The notes: generated from the letters alone by a model not told the origin. A DNA stretch of 64,000 bases from Bryobacteraceae bacterium (GCA_025055455.1 JANWXD010000001.1:124001-188000), one strand, 5' to 3'; shown: positions 49,509 to 59,397, numbered from the stretch's first letter. Numbers and translations: made by a program.

Positions 49509-50945
49509 TTAAACCCGCTTCACGCGCGAGCGCACGCGCCACAGTTGCCGGAAGCTGCGCCCTGGGGGCAGCGGAAGGTCGCGCTGGCTGAGCCAAGCCG
49601 CCAGGGGACCTCGCCGCAGCACAGGGGGCAGCCCGGTGAGCCAGCCCTCGCTTCCTTCGGGCGCCAACGCCGAGGCGGCCACACCGGCAAACTCGTATAA
49701 CTTCGGACGGGTCATCAGCCAGGCCCAAACCCGGAACGCCCACCGCTCCCACCGTCCCTTTCCTTCGCGGGCGAGGCTTCGGCCGATCTCCCGCCGCAGC
49801 AGGAGCAACATCTTCGGAATGTCAATTTTCACCGGGCAGACTTCGCCGCACGCCCCGCACAAGCTCGAGGCGAACGGAAGCCAGGGTTCGTGCCCAGCGC
49901 CGAAATACTGCGGCGTCAAGATGGCGCCGATGGGGCCAGAGTAGACCCAAGGATAGTTGTGGCCGCCGATCTTGCGGTAGACCGGGCAGTGATTCAGGCA
50001 CGCGCCGCAGCGGATGCAAAACAGCGACTCGCGTTTCTCGCGATCCGCCAGTAGCCGGGTGCGCCCGTTGTCCAGCAGGACGACGTAGAACTCCTCGGGC
50101 CCGTCCAGTTCGCCCTCGCGTCGCGGGCCGGCGAGCACCGAAGTGTACACCGTGAGCGGCTGGCCCGTGGCGCTGCGGCCCAGCAGCTTGAGAAACACCG
50201 CCAGATCCTGCGCCCGTGGGATCAGCTTTTCGATGCCCGCCACGGCCACGTGGATCCGGGGCGCCGTAGTGGTCAGCCGGGCGTTGCCCTCGTTTTCGAC
50301 CAACACCACAGCCCCGGAATCCGCCACCAGGAAGTTGGCGCCCGTCAAACCGATGTCGGCCGCGAGGAACTTCTCGCGCAGGGTGGCCCGGGCGATGCGC
50401 GTCTGCCGTTCGGGAATCTCCTCGCGCTCCACGCCCAGCCTGCGACTGAAGATGTCGGCGACGTCATAGCGAGTCTTGTGGAGGGCCGGCGCGACAATGT
50501 GGTAGGGGCGCTCGCCGGCCAGCTGGAGAATGTACTCGCCCAAGTCGGTTTCGACCGGCTCGAGCTCCCGCTGCTCGAGCTGTTGGTTGAGGTGAATCTC
50601 CTCCGTGGTCATGGACTTGGACTTCACGATGAGCCGCGCATTCTTTTCTCGAGCGAGCTTGGTAAGAAAGTCCACGACCTCGTCGCCGTCGCGGCACCAC
50701 ACGACGCGGCCGCCGCGGGCGTGCACTTCAGCTTCGAATTGCTCCAGGTAGTAATCCAGGTTTTCGAGCGTGTGCTCTTTGATCCGGCGGGCCTGGGAGC
50801 GGAGCTCCTGATAGTCGGGAAGCGCCTCCGGCGCAACCGCCTCCCGGCGCTTTTCCATCAAACGTCCGGTGGCGGCGTATATGGCCTGCTGGAGCGCCGG
50901 ATCGGCGAGCACGCGCTCGAAGCGTTCATGGGGGATGGAGATCAT
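49509..50945 (-). CDS. lutB: lactate utilization iron-sulfur protein B
   Basis: GLTGANFLVADSGAVVLVENEGNARL; FCIRCGACLNHCPVYRKIGG; SLCGACGEVCPVKIDIPKMLL. Confidence 0.95.
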   Translation of the reverse strand: MISIPHERFERVLADPALQQAIYAATGRLMEKRREAVAPEALPDYQELRSQARRIKEHTLENLDYYLEQFEAEVHARGGRVVWCRDGDEVVDFLTKLAREKNARLIVKSKSMTTEEIHLNQQLEQRELEPVETDLGEYILQLAGERPYHIVAPALHKTRYDVADIFSRRLGVEREEIPERQTRIARATLREKFLAADIGLTGANFLVADSGAVVLVENEGNARLTTTAPRIHVAVAGIEKLIPRAQDLAVFLKLLGRSATGQPLTVYTSVLAGPRREGELDGPEEFYVVLLDNGRTRLLADREKRESLFCIRCGACLNHCPVYRKIGGHNYPWVYSGPIGAILTPQYFGAGHEPWLPFASSLCGACGEVCPVKIDIPKMLLLLRREIGRSLAREGKGRWERWAFRVWAWLMTRPKLYEFAGVAASALAPEGSEGWLTGLPPVLRRGPLAAWLSQRDLPLPPGRSFRQLWRVRSRVKRV

Positions 50946-50956
50946 GGCCGCGCCGT

Positions 50957-51682
50957 TCACCGGGAGGCCAGCACCTCCGCCAGATGCAGCGTGCGCACCG
51001 GCGCTTTGGCCCGGAGCAGCGCGCCGCGCAACTGCATCAGGCAGCTGGAATCGGTGGAGACGACCGTATCGGCCCCGGTGCGCAGGATGGATTCGATTTT
51101 GGTGCGGGCCATGGCGCCGGAAATCTCCGGGAACTTCACGGAAAACGTGCCGCCGAAACCGCAGCACTCCTCCGCCACATCCATTTCTTTCAGTACGAGC
51201 CCCCGGACGCGCGCCAGCAGGCGCCGGGGACCTTGCTTTATGCCCAGCTCGCGGAGGGCGTGACAGCCGTCGTGATAGGTCACGACGCCGTCATAGCGCG
51301 CTCCCACATCCTCCACTTGGGCGACTTCGAGGAGGAAACGCGAGAATTCCCAGACGCGTGGCGCCAAGGCCTCCGTTTCGGCCAGCGCCTCCGCGTCCTT
51401 ATGAAACAGCTCCCGGTAGTGGTTGATGACCATCGAGCCGCAGGAGCCGGAAGGGACAACCACGTATTCCGCGTCGCGAAACACGCGGAGAAAATGGCGG
51501 GCGACTTGGCGCGCCTCGTCCCAGTAACCGCTGTTGAATGCCGGCTGGCTGCAGCAGGTCTGCGCCTCCGGGAATTCCACCTTCCAGCCGAGCCGTTCGA
51601 GCACATCCGCCATCGCCAGCCCGACCGAGGGAAACAACTGGTCCACGAGGCAAGTCACAAACAGCGACACGCGCCGCGCCAT
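50957..51682 (-). CDS. lutA: lactate utilization Fe-S oxidoreductase A (CCG domains)
   Basis: VSLFVTCLVDQLFPSVGLAMADVLERLGWKVEFPEAQTCCSQPAFNSGYWDEAR; VAEECCGFGGTFSVKFPEIS. Confidence 0.95.
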   Translation of the reverse strand: MARRVSLFVTCLVDQLFPSVGLAMADVLERLGWKVEFPEAQTCCSQPAFNSGYWDEARQVARHFLRVFRDAEYVVVPSGSCGSMVINHYRELFHKDAEALAETEALAPRVWEFSRFLLEVAQVEDVGARYDGVVTYHDGCHALRELGIKQGPRRLLARVRGLVLKEMDVAEECCGFGGTFSVKFPEISGAMARTKIESILRTGADTVVSTDSSCLMQLRGALLRAKAPVRTLHLAEVLASR

Positions 51683-51770
51683 GAAGCTCCGATTGTAACA
51701 CCCGCGACCGCGGAAGCCCGCGGCAGACGGCGCGGAGATCCTGCCGTATACTCTCGGTGGGAAGCCGGGT

Positions 51771-52139
51771 ATGGCCGATTTTGTGGACGCAATCGCCGCC
51801 AAAGCCTTCCGCATCGTGGCCGGCATGCAGTACAACCGCACGCTCGCGGAACTCACCGAAGAGGGGAAAAATCCGGAAAAGCTGATCTTCTACGAGGTGG
51901 CGTTGGGCGACGGCAAGCCCTGGGAGTGGCTCCGCGACCGAATCTATCCGGCCTTTGTGCGCTACCTGAAGGATAAGGACATTTCGCCGGAGGACCCCGA
52001 GCGCGTGGTCGTGTCGGTATTTCACAAGGAGCGTTGCTTCCTGCTGACGGGCCGCGCCTTCCTCGACGTGTTCAAGGAAATGGAAGGCCTCAACGACAGC
52101 GCGTTTCATTTCCGGGTGTTGCAGTGGCTGGCGGTCTGA
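51771..52139 (+). CDS. hypothetical protein
   Basis: 122-aa ORF; TATACT at 51747-51752 upstream; GGTGGGA-like RBS region. Confidence 0.6.
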   Translation: MADFVDAIAAKAFRIVAGMQYNRTLAELTEEGKNPEKLIFYEVALGDGKPWEWLRDRIYPAFVRYLKDKDISPEDPERVVVSVFHKERCFLLTGRAFLDVFKEMEGLNDSAFHFRVLQWLAV

Positions 52140-52163
52140 GCGCGCGCACGGCTGGCCTGCATA

Positions 52164-52661
52164 ATGGGGATGGGAGACCATAGGACCGTGCGTTGGCGGA
52201 ATGGGTCGAAAGCGGGCGGCGTACCCGTAATGGTGCTCGTGGTTCTGGCAGCCGCGGTGGTCGGGCTGGCCGGTTTCTGGTACCTCGAGCGGGCCTCGCG
52301 GCAGCCGGTTCGCGACGTGCCGGTTCTGACTCCGGAGGCCAAGGCCTACGTCCGGCACCTCAAGCTCAGCGAGGTGATCATGACGGCCAAGGAGACCTAC
52401 CTCAAGCAAACTCTCGTCGAGATCACCGGCAAGATCACCAATACGGGTGACCGGCCGCTCCGCCTGGTGGAGATCAACTGCGTCTTTTACGACCCCTACG
52501 GCCAGGTTGTGTTGCGCCAGCGCGTAGCCATCGTGCGTCCGAAGACCGGCGGGTTGAAGCCCGGAGAAACCAAGGACTTTCGCCTGCCCTTCGACGAGAT
52601 TCCGGAAAGTTGGAACCAGCAGATGCCCCAGTTGGTCATCGCGCAGATCCTGTTCGGCTGA
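52164..52661 (+). CDS. hypothetical membrane-anchored protein, FxLYD/DUF2393-like fold
   Basis: One TM (VPVMVLVVLAAAVVGLAGFWYL) plus ITGKITNTGDRPLRLVEINCVFYDPYGQVVLRQRVAIV...LKPGETKDFRLPFDEIPESW. Confidence 0.75.
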   Translation: MGMGDHRTVRWRNGSKAGGVPVMVLVVLAAAVVGLAGFWYLERASRQPVRDVPVLTPEAKAYVRHLKLSEVIMTAKETYLKQTLVEITGKITNTGDRPLRLVEINCVFYDPYGQVVLRQRVAIVRPKTGGLKPGETKDFRLPFDEIPESWNQQMPQLVIAQILFG

Positions 52662-52735
52662 CCCGCTCGAGACCCATCGGCTTCGGAAGAGCTAAGTCCG
52701 CTGCCCGCGAGATCCGCCCCGGGGCGATCAACGCA

Positions 52736-54508
52736 TCAAGGCGCCACAGTAAGCGCCACCGGGGCGGTCGTGACGCCGGCGATCTCGGCGACGACGGCCG
52801 CATCGCCGGGCGACACGCCTTGGGGAACAACCAGATTGAACTGATATAACCCCGGCCCGACGAGCCCGGCGAACTCGACCGTGGCGGCGACCCCTCCCAC
52901 GGTTACCTGGACGGGTTCGGTGAGCGGTGCAGCGCCCGAGAACGCCCGCCCCGCCGGGACCTGTGGAGTCGTGGGCCCGAAGCCAGTGCCGAACAAGAGC
53001 ACGCGTTCACCAGGCTTGGCCGGCCGCGCCGCAACCGCTCCCCCGAACCACTCCGGACGGCCCACGTAGACCACGTGGCCGTGTTCGAGCTGTGCGAAAA
53101 CCGCCGCGACAAACCGTCCTCCCTCTTGTGGGAACCGGAAGAATGCCGGCGCGATTCGGCGAACCTGCGCCGTGAAGGCGCCGCTCCGCTGGCCGCGGTG
53201 GATCACCTCCACCCGTACCGAGCCCTCCGGCAGCCCGTCGGGAGTTTGAACGTTCAGTTGCCCCGGACTGACGTAGTACACCCACGCCGGTTTGCCATCG
53301 AATTCCACACGAACCCCGTCCAGTTCGGCCGGCAGGACTCCGTCTCGGATTTCCTCCTCGCGCCAGATCCGGGTGGTCGTGGCCAAGTCCTGGCCGTAGA
53401 TGCTGACCCACGCGCCGGAGCTGATCCGCGGCTCGAAGCTCGCGCCATTGGTCACGGCCTCGATGTTCGGGTGGTAACCCAAATCCCGGCGGATGCCCTC
53501 ACCGCGCGTACGGAAGAACGCCACGATCGGAAAGTGGTCCGAGGTAAGGGTGATTTCGGGGTCGTCGGGGTGGTCGGTGAGGATTTCGGGCTGCACCCGG
53601 CGCGCCTGAATGAGCTCTTCCAGCGCGTCGGCGGAAAAGACGCAGTGGTCGTAGTTGCTTACGGGCTGTCCTAGACGGTTCCGGGTGGTCGGCTCGTGGA
53701 CCGTGACCACGAACCGCCGCTCCCCGGACTGAAATCGCGGGTCCGTATCGAAGAGCGCATCCAGCGTAATGCCATCGCGTCCGGTCTGGCCGCTGAGCCG
53801 CGACGGAATGTTGAAGTCGCCGCACAGGATCACATCCGGATCGTGCCCCGGAGCGCGAAAGTACTCGTCCAGGAAATCCAGGATCACGCGCAGCTCCCGG
53901 GCCGATTGCCGTGTGTCCCCGTCAGCGAAGGTCAGGTGAAGCGTGAGGAGCGTGAAATCGAAATCCCCCACCGCCACATGGGCCGCTAATGGAGGATGAA
54001 CCGCTCGCGATGGATCCGTGACGATCCGCCCCGTGGCGCTTACTTCGCGGGTCACGAACAGCGGTACAGGGTTGCGGACCAGGAGGCCTCGCTCGTACCA
54101 AAGCCCGTTGTCTTGAGCGTCAGTGGTGTCGAAAAAGGCGTAGCGCCAGCGGCCGGCGCCGCCGGGCAGCAAGCCTTGCAACACAGCCGCGTGAGCGCTG
54201 TTGGCCACCTCCTGCGCCGCCAGTAACCGGTAAGTCCCGGCGAACAATCGCCGCAGGGCCGCCCCCACCATGGCTGGCCGGATTGAACCGGCGCTGTCGG
54301 TGGCGCCTCCCTGCACGTTCCAACTGATCAGTGCGAGCCAGCCTGTGGGAATTGGGGCGCGGTCGTCAGGCACCTCGGGAAGCGGCGAAACGAGCGGGTT
54401 CGTTTTGAGCTCCGCCAGACGCGCCTCGACCAGCGGGCCGGCGCCGTCCTGGGCCGGAAGCGTCCAGCACGCCGCCAGAAACACCCAGGCCGCGCTCGTT
54501 TTTTTCAT
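52736..54508 (-). CDS. endonuclease/exonuclease/phosphatase-like protein fused to TIGR03437 (Solibacter C-terminal)-like domain, secreted
   Basis: LISWNVQGGATDS, DVILCGDFNIPSRL, TSDHFPIVAFFRTRG; then ASFEPRISSGAWVSIYGQDLATTT...LPAELDGVRVEFDGKPAWVYYVSPGQLNVQTPDGLPEG...VLLFGTGFGPTTPQVPAG. Confidence 0.85.
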   Translation of the reverse strand: MKKTSAAWVFLAACWTLPAQDGAGPLVEARLAELKTNPLVSPLPEVPDDRAPIPTGWLALISWNVQGGATDSAGSIRPAMVGAALRRLFAGTYRLLAAQEVANSAHAAVLQGLLPGGAGRWRYAFFDTTDAQDNGLWYERGLLVRNPVPLFVTREVSATGRIVTDPSRAVHPPLAAHVAVGDFDFTLLTLHLTFADGDTRQSARELRVILDFLDEYFRAPGHDPDVILCGDFNIPSRLSGQTGRDGITLDALFDTDPRFQSGERRFVVTVHEPTTRNRLGQPVSNYDHCVFSADALEELIQARRVQPEILTDHPDDPEITLTSDHFPIVAFFRTRGEGIRRDLGYHPNIEAVTNGASFEPRISSGAWVSIYGQDLATTTRIWREEEIRDGVLPAELDGVRVEFDGKPAWVYYVSPGQLNVQTPDGLPEGSVRVEVIHRGQRSGAFTAQVRRIAPAFFRFPQEGGRFVAAVFAQLEHGHVVYVGRPEWFGGAVAARPAKPGERVLLFGTGFGPTTPQVPAGRAFSGAAPLTEPVQVTVGGVAATVEFAGLVGPGLYQFNLVVPQGVSPGDAAVVAEIAGVTTAPVALTVAP

Positions 54509-54527
54509 ACCGATCCCAGGGCCGGCT

Positions 54528-54556
54528 TTGACATGCCCCCGAAATCAGGATAGACT
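54528..54556 (+). promoter_or_regulatory. near-consensus sigma70-type promoter for the downstream receptor gene
   Basis: TTGACA (54528-54533), 17-nt spacer, TAGACT (54551-54556). Confidence 0.6.
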
Positions 54557-54576
54557 CGTCCGCACGGAGGGGCTAC

Positions 54577-54690
54577 ATGCCCGAACACCAGGAAGCAGCC
54601 GCTGGGCCGACTGCTCCTGATCCAAAAGGAACTTCCACATCCCAGGTGTGGATGGGAACGGTCAACCCCAAAAGGTCCACCCAGCGATGA
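54577..54690 (+). CDS. putative 37-aa leader ORF
   Basis: GGAGGGG 4-5 nt before ATG; MPEHQEAAAGPTAPDPKGTSTSQVWMGTVNPKRSTQR*; lies between the promoter and the receptor start. Confidence 0.35.
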   Translation: MPEHQEAAAGPTAPDPKGTSTSQVWMGTVNPKRSTQR

Positions 54691-54769
54691 GCTGCACATC
54701 CTGAAGCCTTGGATATGAGCGTGTTACGGTATTGTAAAGGAATCAATGCTACTCGAGGGAGGGATCCCC

Positions 54770-57700
54770 ATGAAGCGATTCGGTCGGTCGGCAGCAATCG
54801 CCCTGGCAAGTACTCTGCTTGCTGTTTCCGCTTTTGCCCAAGCCACGGCCCAGCTCAGTGGCTCGGTCAACGACGCAACCGGGGCCGTCATTCCGGGTGC
54901 GGACGTCATCGTGACCCACACGGCGACCGGCGTCGAACGCCGCGCCCAGACCAACGAACTCGGTCTGTACGCCATTCCATTCCTGCCGCCGGGTGAATAC
55001 CGTGTGGTGGTGCAAAAAACCGGCTTTCGGCAGGCAACCCGGGAGGCGGTTCGCCTGGAAGTCAACCAAGTGGCTCGGCTCGACTTCACGCTGGAGTTAG
55101 GCTCGGTCACCGAAACCGTCGAAGTCCGCGGCGTGGTCCCGCTCATCGAATCGGAATCCTCGGCTGTGGGTCAGGTGATCGAAACCAAAGCCATCGAAGA
55201 TCTGCCGCTCAACGGCCGCAATTTCGTGCAACTGGCGATCCTGGGACCTGGCGTCGTGGGCGTGGGCTATGGCGCCCGGGGCACGATCATGAGCGGCACG
55301 CGCCCCGACGACCTGCGTCCCGGCTCGGAGCTGTTCTCCAACGGCAACCGGGAGGGCTCCAACAACTTCCTGATGGACGGCATCGACAACAACGAGCGGC
55401 TCACGCTGTCCATCGTGTTGCGACCCTCGGTGGAATCGGTGCGGGAATTCAAGATTCAGACCTCGATGTTCGCCGCCGACCAGGGTCGCAATGCCGGCGC
55501 CACCATCAACGTGATCACCAAATCGGGCTCCAACGAGTGGCACGGATCACTGTACGAATTCTTGCGCAACGACCGCTTCGATGCGCGCAACTACTTTGCC
55601 AGCCCCCAAGCACCTAAGCCTGCCTTTCGGCAGAACCAATTCGGCGGCAGCCTCGGCGGCCGCATCGTGCCTAACAAGCTGTTTTTCTTCGGCAACTACG
55701 AAGGGTTCCGGCGCCGCCAGGAGCGAACCTTCGTCAACACCGTACCGCTGCCCGAGGTGCGGCAGGGAGATTTCTCGCGGCTCCGGGATATTTTCGATCC
55801 CTGGACCACGCGAGCTCAGGCCGGAACGGCGACGGGCTATGTTCGGGATCCTTTCCCGAACCGGCGGATCCCAGCGAACCGGTTCGACGCCGTCACCGGG
55901 CGGCTGATTCAAGCCTATCCGATGCCGCAGGTGGACCGCCTCACCGCCAATCACATCTCCAGCCCGAAAGAAAAACAGCGCTGGAACCAAGGCGACGTGC
56001 GGTTGGATTGGAACTGGAACGAGCGGAACCTCGTCTTCGGCCGTTTCTCCCGGCAGGACACCGTCACCACGCGGCCGTCCACGTTCCCGGATGCGCAGAT
56101 CCCCGGCTTTCAGGGACGCGTGGGCCTGGGCAATGAGGACACCTTCGCTGGCGATTCGACTCTGAAGGCCTATCACACCGTGGCCAGCTGGATCCGTACC
56201 TTCACTCCGAACTTCATCATGGAGGCCAAGCTCGGGTTTAGCCGTTTCGACTTGGACTATCGGCAGGAGGGTGCTGCTGATGGCGCGCGTCTGGGCGAAA
56301 AGCTCGGCGTGCGCGGTTCCAATCAAGGCCCACGCTCCGACGGCATTCCCATCTTTAGCCCGGCCGGCTACACCGGAATCGGACAGACCCGCTCGCTGCC
56401 CATCGTGCGCGTGGAGAACACCTTCCACCCCCGCGCGGACTTTACCCACCTGCGCGGCCCCCATTCGCTCAAGTTCGGTTTGGAGGCCCGGCGCCGACAG
56501 CTCACGCAGTACCAGACCAACCGCGGCAATGGGCGCTTCAACTTCTCCAGCATCTTCGTGAACAACCCGAACCAGACGGCCAACACGGGCGACGCCATGG
56601 CCGCCTTCCTCCTGGGAACGGCGTCGGTGATCGAGCAGGATTTCACCCTGGTGTTCCCGGGTTTCCGCCAAACCGAGTGGGGCCTGTATCTGCATGACGA
56701 TTGGAAGGTCACCCCGTGGCTGACGCTGAATGCGGGCCTGCGGTACGAGTACGACACGCCGCTGGTGGAGGTGGCCAATCGCCAGACGAATTTCGATGTC
56801 GTCACCGGCAAGCTGTTGATCGCCGGATTCAACACCGACCGCGCCACGGGCGTCCAGCCCGACCGCAACAATTTCGCGCCACGGCTCGGCTTTGCCATTC
56901 GCTTACGCCAAAGCACCGTCTTGCGCGGCGGCTACGGCATTTTCTACAACCCCGCCGGTAGCGAGGCGGTCTACATGCGCCGTCACCGCCAGCTTCCCTT
57001 CGGGCCGATCAACGTGGTGGACATCAATCAGTTTTCGGCGAATCCTCGCCGCGTGCAGGATGGGCTCGACCCGATTCCGGTGCTCGATTTCAACGTCGTG
57101 GCCAACAACCCGCAAGGGGGGATGCTGGCCGTTGTGCCGAACCTGCGATCGGGCTACACGCAACAGTACATGTTGCAAATTCAGCAGCAGCTTCCCAAAG
57201 AGATGGTGTTCAAAATCGGTTTCGTCGGCAATCTGGGGCGGCGGCTCGATACGACCTACGATTTCAACCAGCCGGAACCCGGACCTGGCGCCCCCGGTCC
57301 GCGGCGGCCCCTCTATCGGATCGCTCCCAACGTGGTCGGCGTCACGTATAACGTCTCGGACGGCAAGTCCAATTACAACTCGCTCCAGGCAACTCTGGAG
57401 CGGCGATTCGCCGGCGGATTGGGCTTTGTCACGGCCTACACGTGGTCCCATTCCATTGACGACGTGCCGAACGCCTTTGGCGGCGCGGCCAACGGCCCGA
57501 TTCCTCAAGATCGCCGCTGCCGTCAGTGCGACCGCGCCAGCAGCGGTTTCGACATTCGGCACCGCTTGGTCCACAGCATGAATTGGGCCTTACCCTTCGG
57601 CCGGGGACGCAAGTGGCAGTTCGATTCGCGCGCCGCGAACCTGCTCCTCGGCGGCTGGGATACCAACCTCATCTTGACCGCCCAGACGGGCCTCCCCTTC

Positions 57701-58099
57701 ACGCCCACCTTGCTGACCTCGGTCTCGAACGCCGGTGCGAGCCGGCCGGACCGCTTGAAGAGCGGCAAACTGAGCAATCCCGATCCGGCCCGGTGGTTCG
57801 ACACCTCGTTCAACGCGCCCGACGCCGCCTGGGGCGTGCCGCGCCAGTTCACCTTCGGCAATGCAGGGCGCAACATCCTCTACGGGCCCGGACGCGTGAA
57901 CTTCGACTGGTCGTTTTTCAAGGATCTGTCATGGAGCGAGCGGTGGCGCTTGCAATTCCGGGCGGAGATTTTCAACATCTTCAACACGCCGCAATTCGAT
58001 TTGCCCAACGCGAGCATCGGCGACCCGGGCGCCGGCCGCATCACGAGCATCGTGGGCAACCCGCGTCAGGTACAGTTCGCGTTGCGTTTGGCGTTCTGA
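54770..58099 (+). CDS. Oar-like TonB-dependent receptor with carboxypeptidase regulatory domain
   Basis: MKRFGRSAAIALASTLLAVSAFAQ; LSGSVNDATGAVIPGADVIVTHTATGVERRAQTNELGLYAIPFLPPGEY; AVGQVIETKAIEDLPLNGRNFVQLAILGPGV; RNAGATINVITKSGSNEWHG. Confidence 0.95.
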   Translation: MKRFGRSAAIALASTLLAVSAFAQATAQLSGSVNDATGAVIPGADVIVTHTATGVERRAQTNELGLYAIPFLPPGEYRVVVQKTGFRQATREAVRLEVNQVARLDFTLELGSVTETVEVRGVVPLIESESSAVGQVIETKAIEDLPLNGRNFVQLAILGPGVVGVGYGARGTIMSGTRPDDLRPGSELFSNGNREGSNNFLMDGIDNNERLTLSIVLRPSVESVREFKIQTSMFAADQGRNAGATINVITKSGSNEWHGSLYEFLRNDRFDARNYFASPQAPKPAFRQNQFGGSLGGRIVPNKLFFFGNYEGFRRRQERTFVNTVPLPEVRQGDFSRLRDIFDPWTTRAQAGTATGYVRDPFPNRRIPANRFDAVTGRLIQAYPMPQVDRLTANHISSPKEKQRWNQGDVRLDWNWNERNLVFGRFSRQDTVTTRPSTFPDAQIPGFQGRVGLGNEDTFAGDSTLKAYHTVASWIRTFTPNFIMEAKLGFSRFDLDYRQEGAADGARLGEKLGVRGSNQGPRSDGIPIFSPAGYTGIGQTRSLPIVRVENTFHPRADFTHLRGPHSLKFGLEARRRQLTQYQTNRGNGRFNFSSIFVNNPNQTANTGDAMAAFLLGTASVIEQDFTLVFPGFRQTEWGLYLHDDWKVTPWLTLNAGLRYEYDTPLVEVANRQTNFDVVTGKLLIAGFNTDRATGVQPDRNNFAPRLGFAIRLRQSTVLRGGYGIFYNPAGSEAVYMRRHRQLPFGPINVVDINQFSANPRRVQDGLDPIPVLDFNVVANNPQGGMLAVVPNLRSGYTQQYMLQIQQQLPKEMVFKIGFVGNLGRRLDTTYDFNQPEPGPGAPGPRRPLYRIAPNVVGVTYNVSDGKSNYNSLQATLERRFAGGLGFVTAYTWSHSIDDVPNAFGGAANGPIPQDRRCRQCDRASSGFDIRHRLVHSMNWALPFGRGRKWQFDSRAANLLLGGWDTNLILTAQTGLPFTPTLLTSVSNAGASRPDRLKSGKLSNPDPARWFDTSFNAPDAAWGVPRQFTFGNAGRNILYGPGRVNFDWSFFKDLSWSERWRLQFRAEIFNIFNTPQFDLPNASIGDPGAGRITSIVGNPRQVQFALRLAF

Positions 58100-58145
58100 G
58101 CCGATGTCGCGCACCGAAAACCGTTGCTCGCAAGGAGAGACGCAC

Positions 58146-59393
58146 GTGACGAAGATGTCCACTCGGCTGGGTCGCCGTTCGGTTGTCGCCGGCTTGTTCG
58201 CTAGCCTGGGCTGGAAAGCCTTCGGCCGTGCCGAAGCCGCCGTGCAGCAGACCGTCGGCAAGGACGCGCCCATCCAGCCCAAGGACAAACTCCAGATCAC
58301 CAAGCTGGAGATGTTCCTGGTCAAGCCGCGCTGGCTGTTCCTGAAGATTCACACCAATGCGGGAATCGTGGGATTGGGCGAGCCGATTCTGGAAGGCCGG
58401 GCCCGCACTTGCATGGAGGCGGTTCGCGAAATCGAGCCGTACCTGATCGGCAAAGATCCTCGGCAGGTCGTCCACCACTGGCAGGCGATCTACCGCCACG
58501 CCTTCTACCGCGGCGGCGAGATTCTGACCAGCGCGTTGAGCGGCATCGACATCGCGCTGTGGGACATCAAAGGGAAGGCCTTGGGTGTGCCCATTTACGA
58601 GCTGCTCGGCGGACCCACCCGCAACCGCGTGCGCGTCTACGCCCACGCGCGCACGCCCGAGCAGATCAAAGCCGGAATCGCCCGCGGGTTCAAGGCCTTC
58701 AAAACCGGACCGGCCACCAGGCGGCCGGCGCGATACGTGGAGACGCCGGCGCAGGTGCAATACGCCGCCGAGAAGTTTGCGGAACTCCGCAAAGCCGCCG
58801 GCAACGACGTGGATATCGCCATCGACTTCCATGGAGCGATCAGCCCGGCCACGGCCAAACTGCTGATCAAGGCCCTCGAGCCGTATCAGCCCATGTTCGT
58901 CGAGGAGCCTTGTCTGCACCAGAACCACGACGTGATGGCCGAGATCGCCCGCGGAACGCACCTGCCGATCGCCACCGGTGAGCGCGTCTTCACCAAGTGG
59001 GGTTTCCGGGAGGTTCTGGAGAAGCGAGCCGCCACGATCCTTCAACCCGACCTCTGCCACGCCGGCGGCATTACCGAGGTGCGCCTCATTGCCGGCATGG
59101 CCGAGGCGTACTATGCGGCCATCGCTCCGCACAACCCCCTGGGGCCGATCTCGTTGGCCGCCGGCATCCAGATTGCGGCTTCGATCCCCAATTTCCTCGT
59201 CCAGGAACAAGTCACGCTCGGCGAAGGATACCTGAAAAAACCTTTCGTGGTGCGCGACGGTTTCGTGGACATTCCCACGGGACCGGGTCTCGGCATCGAG
59301 CTGGACGAGAACGCCCTGGCGGACAAGATCGGCCACGACTGGCGCAATCCGGAAACGTACGACCCCGACGACGGCAGCGTGGTGGATTGGTAA
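58146..59393 (+). CDS. mandelate racemase/muconate lactonizing enzyme family, galactonate-dehydratase-like, with Tat-like N-terminus
   Basis: NAGIVGLGEPILEGRARTCMEAV, HHWQAIYRHAFYRGGEILTSALSGIDIALWDIKGKALGVPIYELLGGPTRNRVRVYAH, MFVEEPCLHQNHD; LGRRSVVAGLFASLG leader; AAGGAGA before GTG start. Confidence 0.9.
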   Translation: MTKMSTRLGRRSVVAGLFASLGWKAFGRAEAAVQQTVGKDAPIQPKDKLQITKLEMFLVKPRWLFLKIHTNAGIVGLGEPILEGRARTCMEAVREIEPYLIGKDPRQVVHHWQAIYRHAFYRGGEILTSALSGIDIALWDIKGKALGVPIYELLGGPTRNRVRVYAHARTPEQIKAGIARGFKAFKTGPATRRPARYVETPAQVQYAAEKFAELRKAAGNDVDIAIDFHGAISPATAKLLIKALEPYQPMFVEEPCLHQNHDVMAEIARGTHLPIATGERVFTKWGFREVLEKRAATILQPDLCHAGGITEVRLIAGMAEAYYAAIAPHNPLGPISLAAGIQIAASIPNFLVQEQVTLGEGYLKKPFVVRDGFVDIPTGPGLGIELDENALADKIGHDWRNPETYDPDDGSVVDW

Positions 59394-59397
59394 GGAC

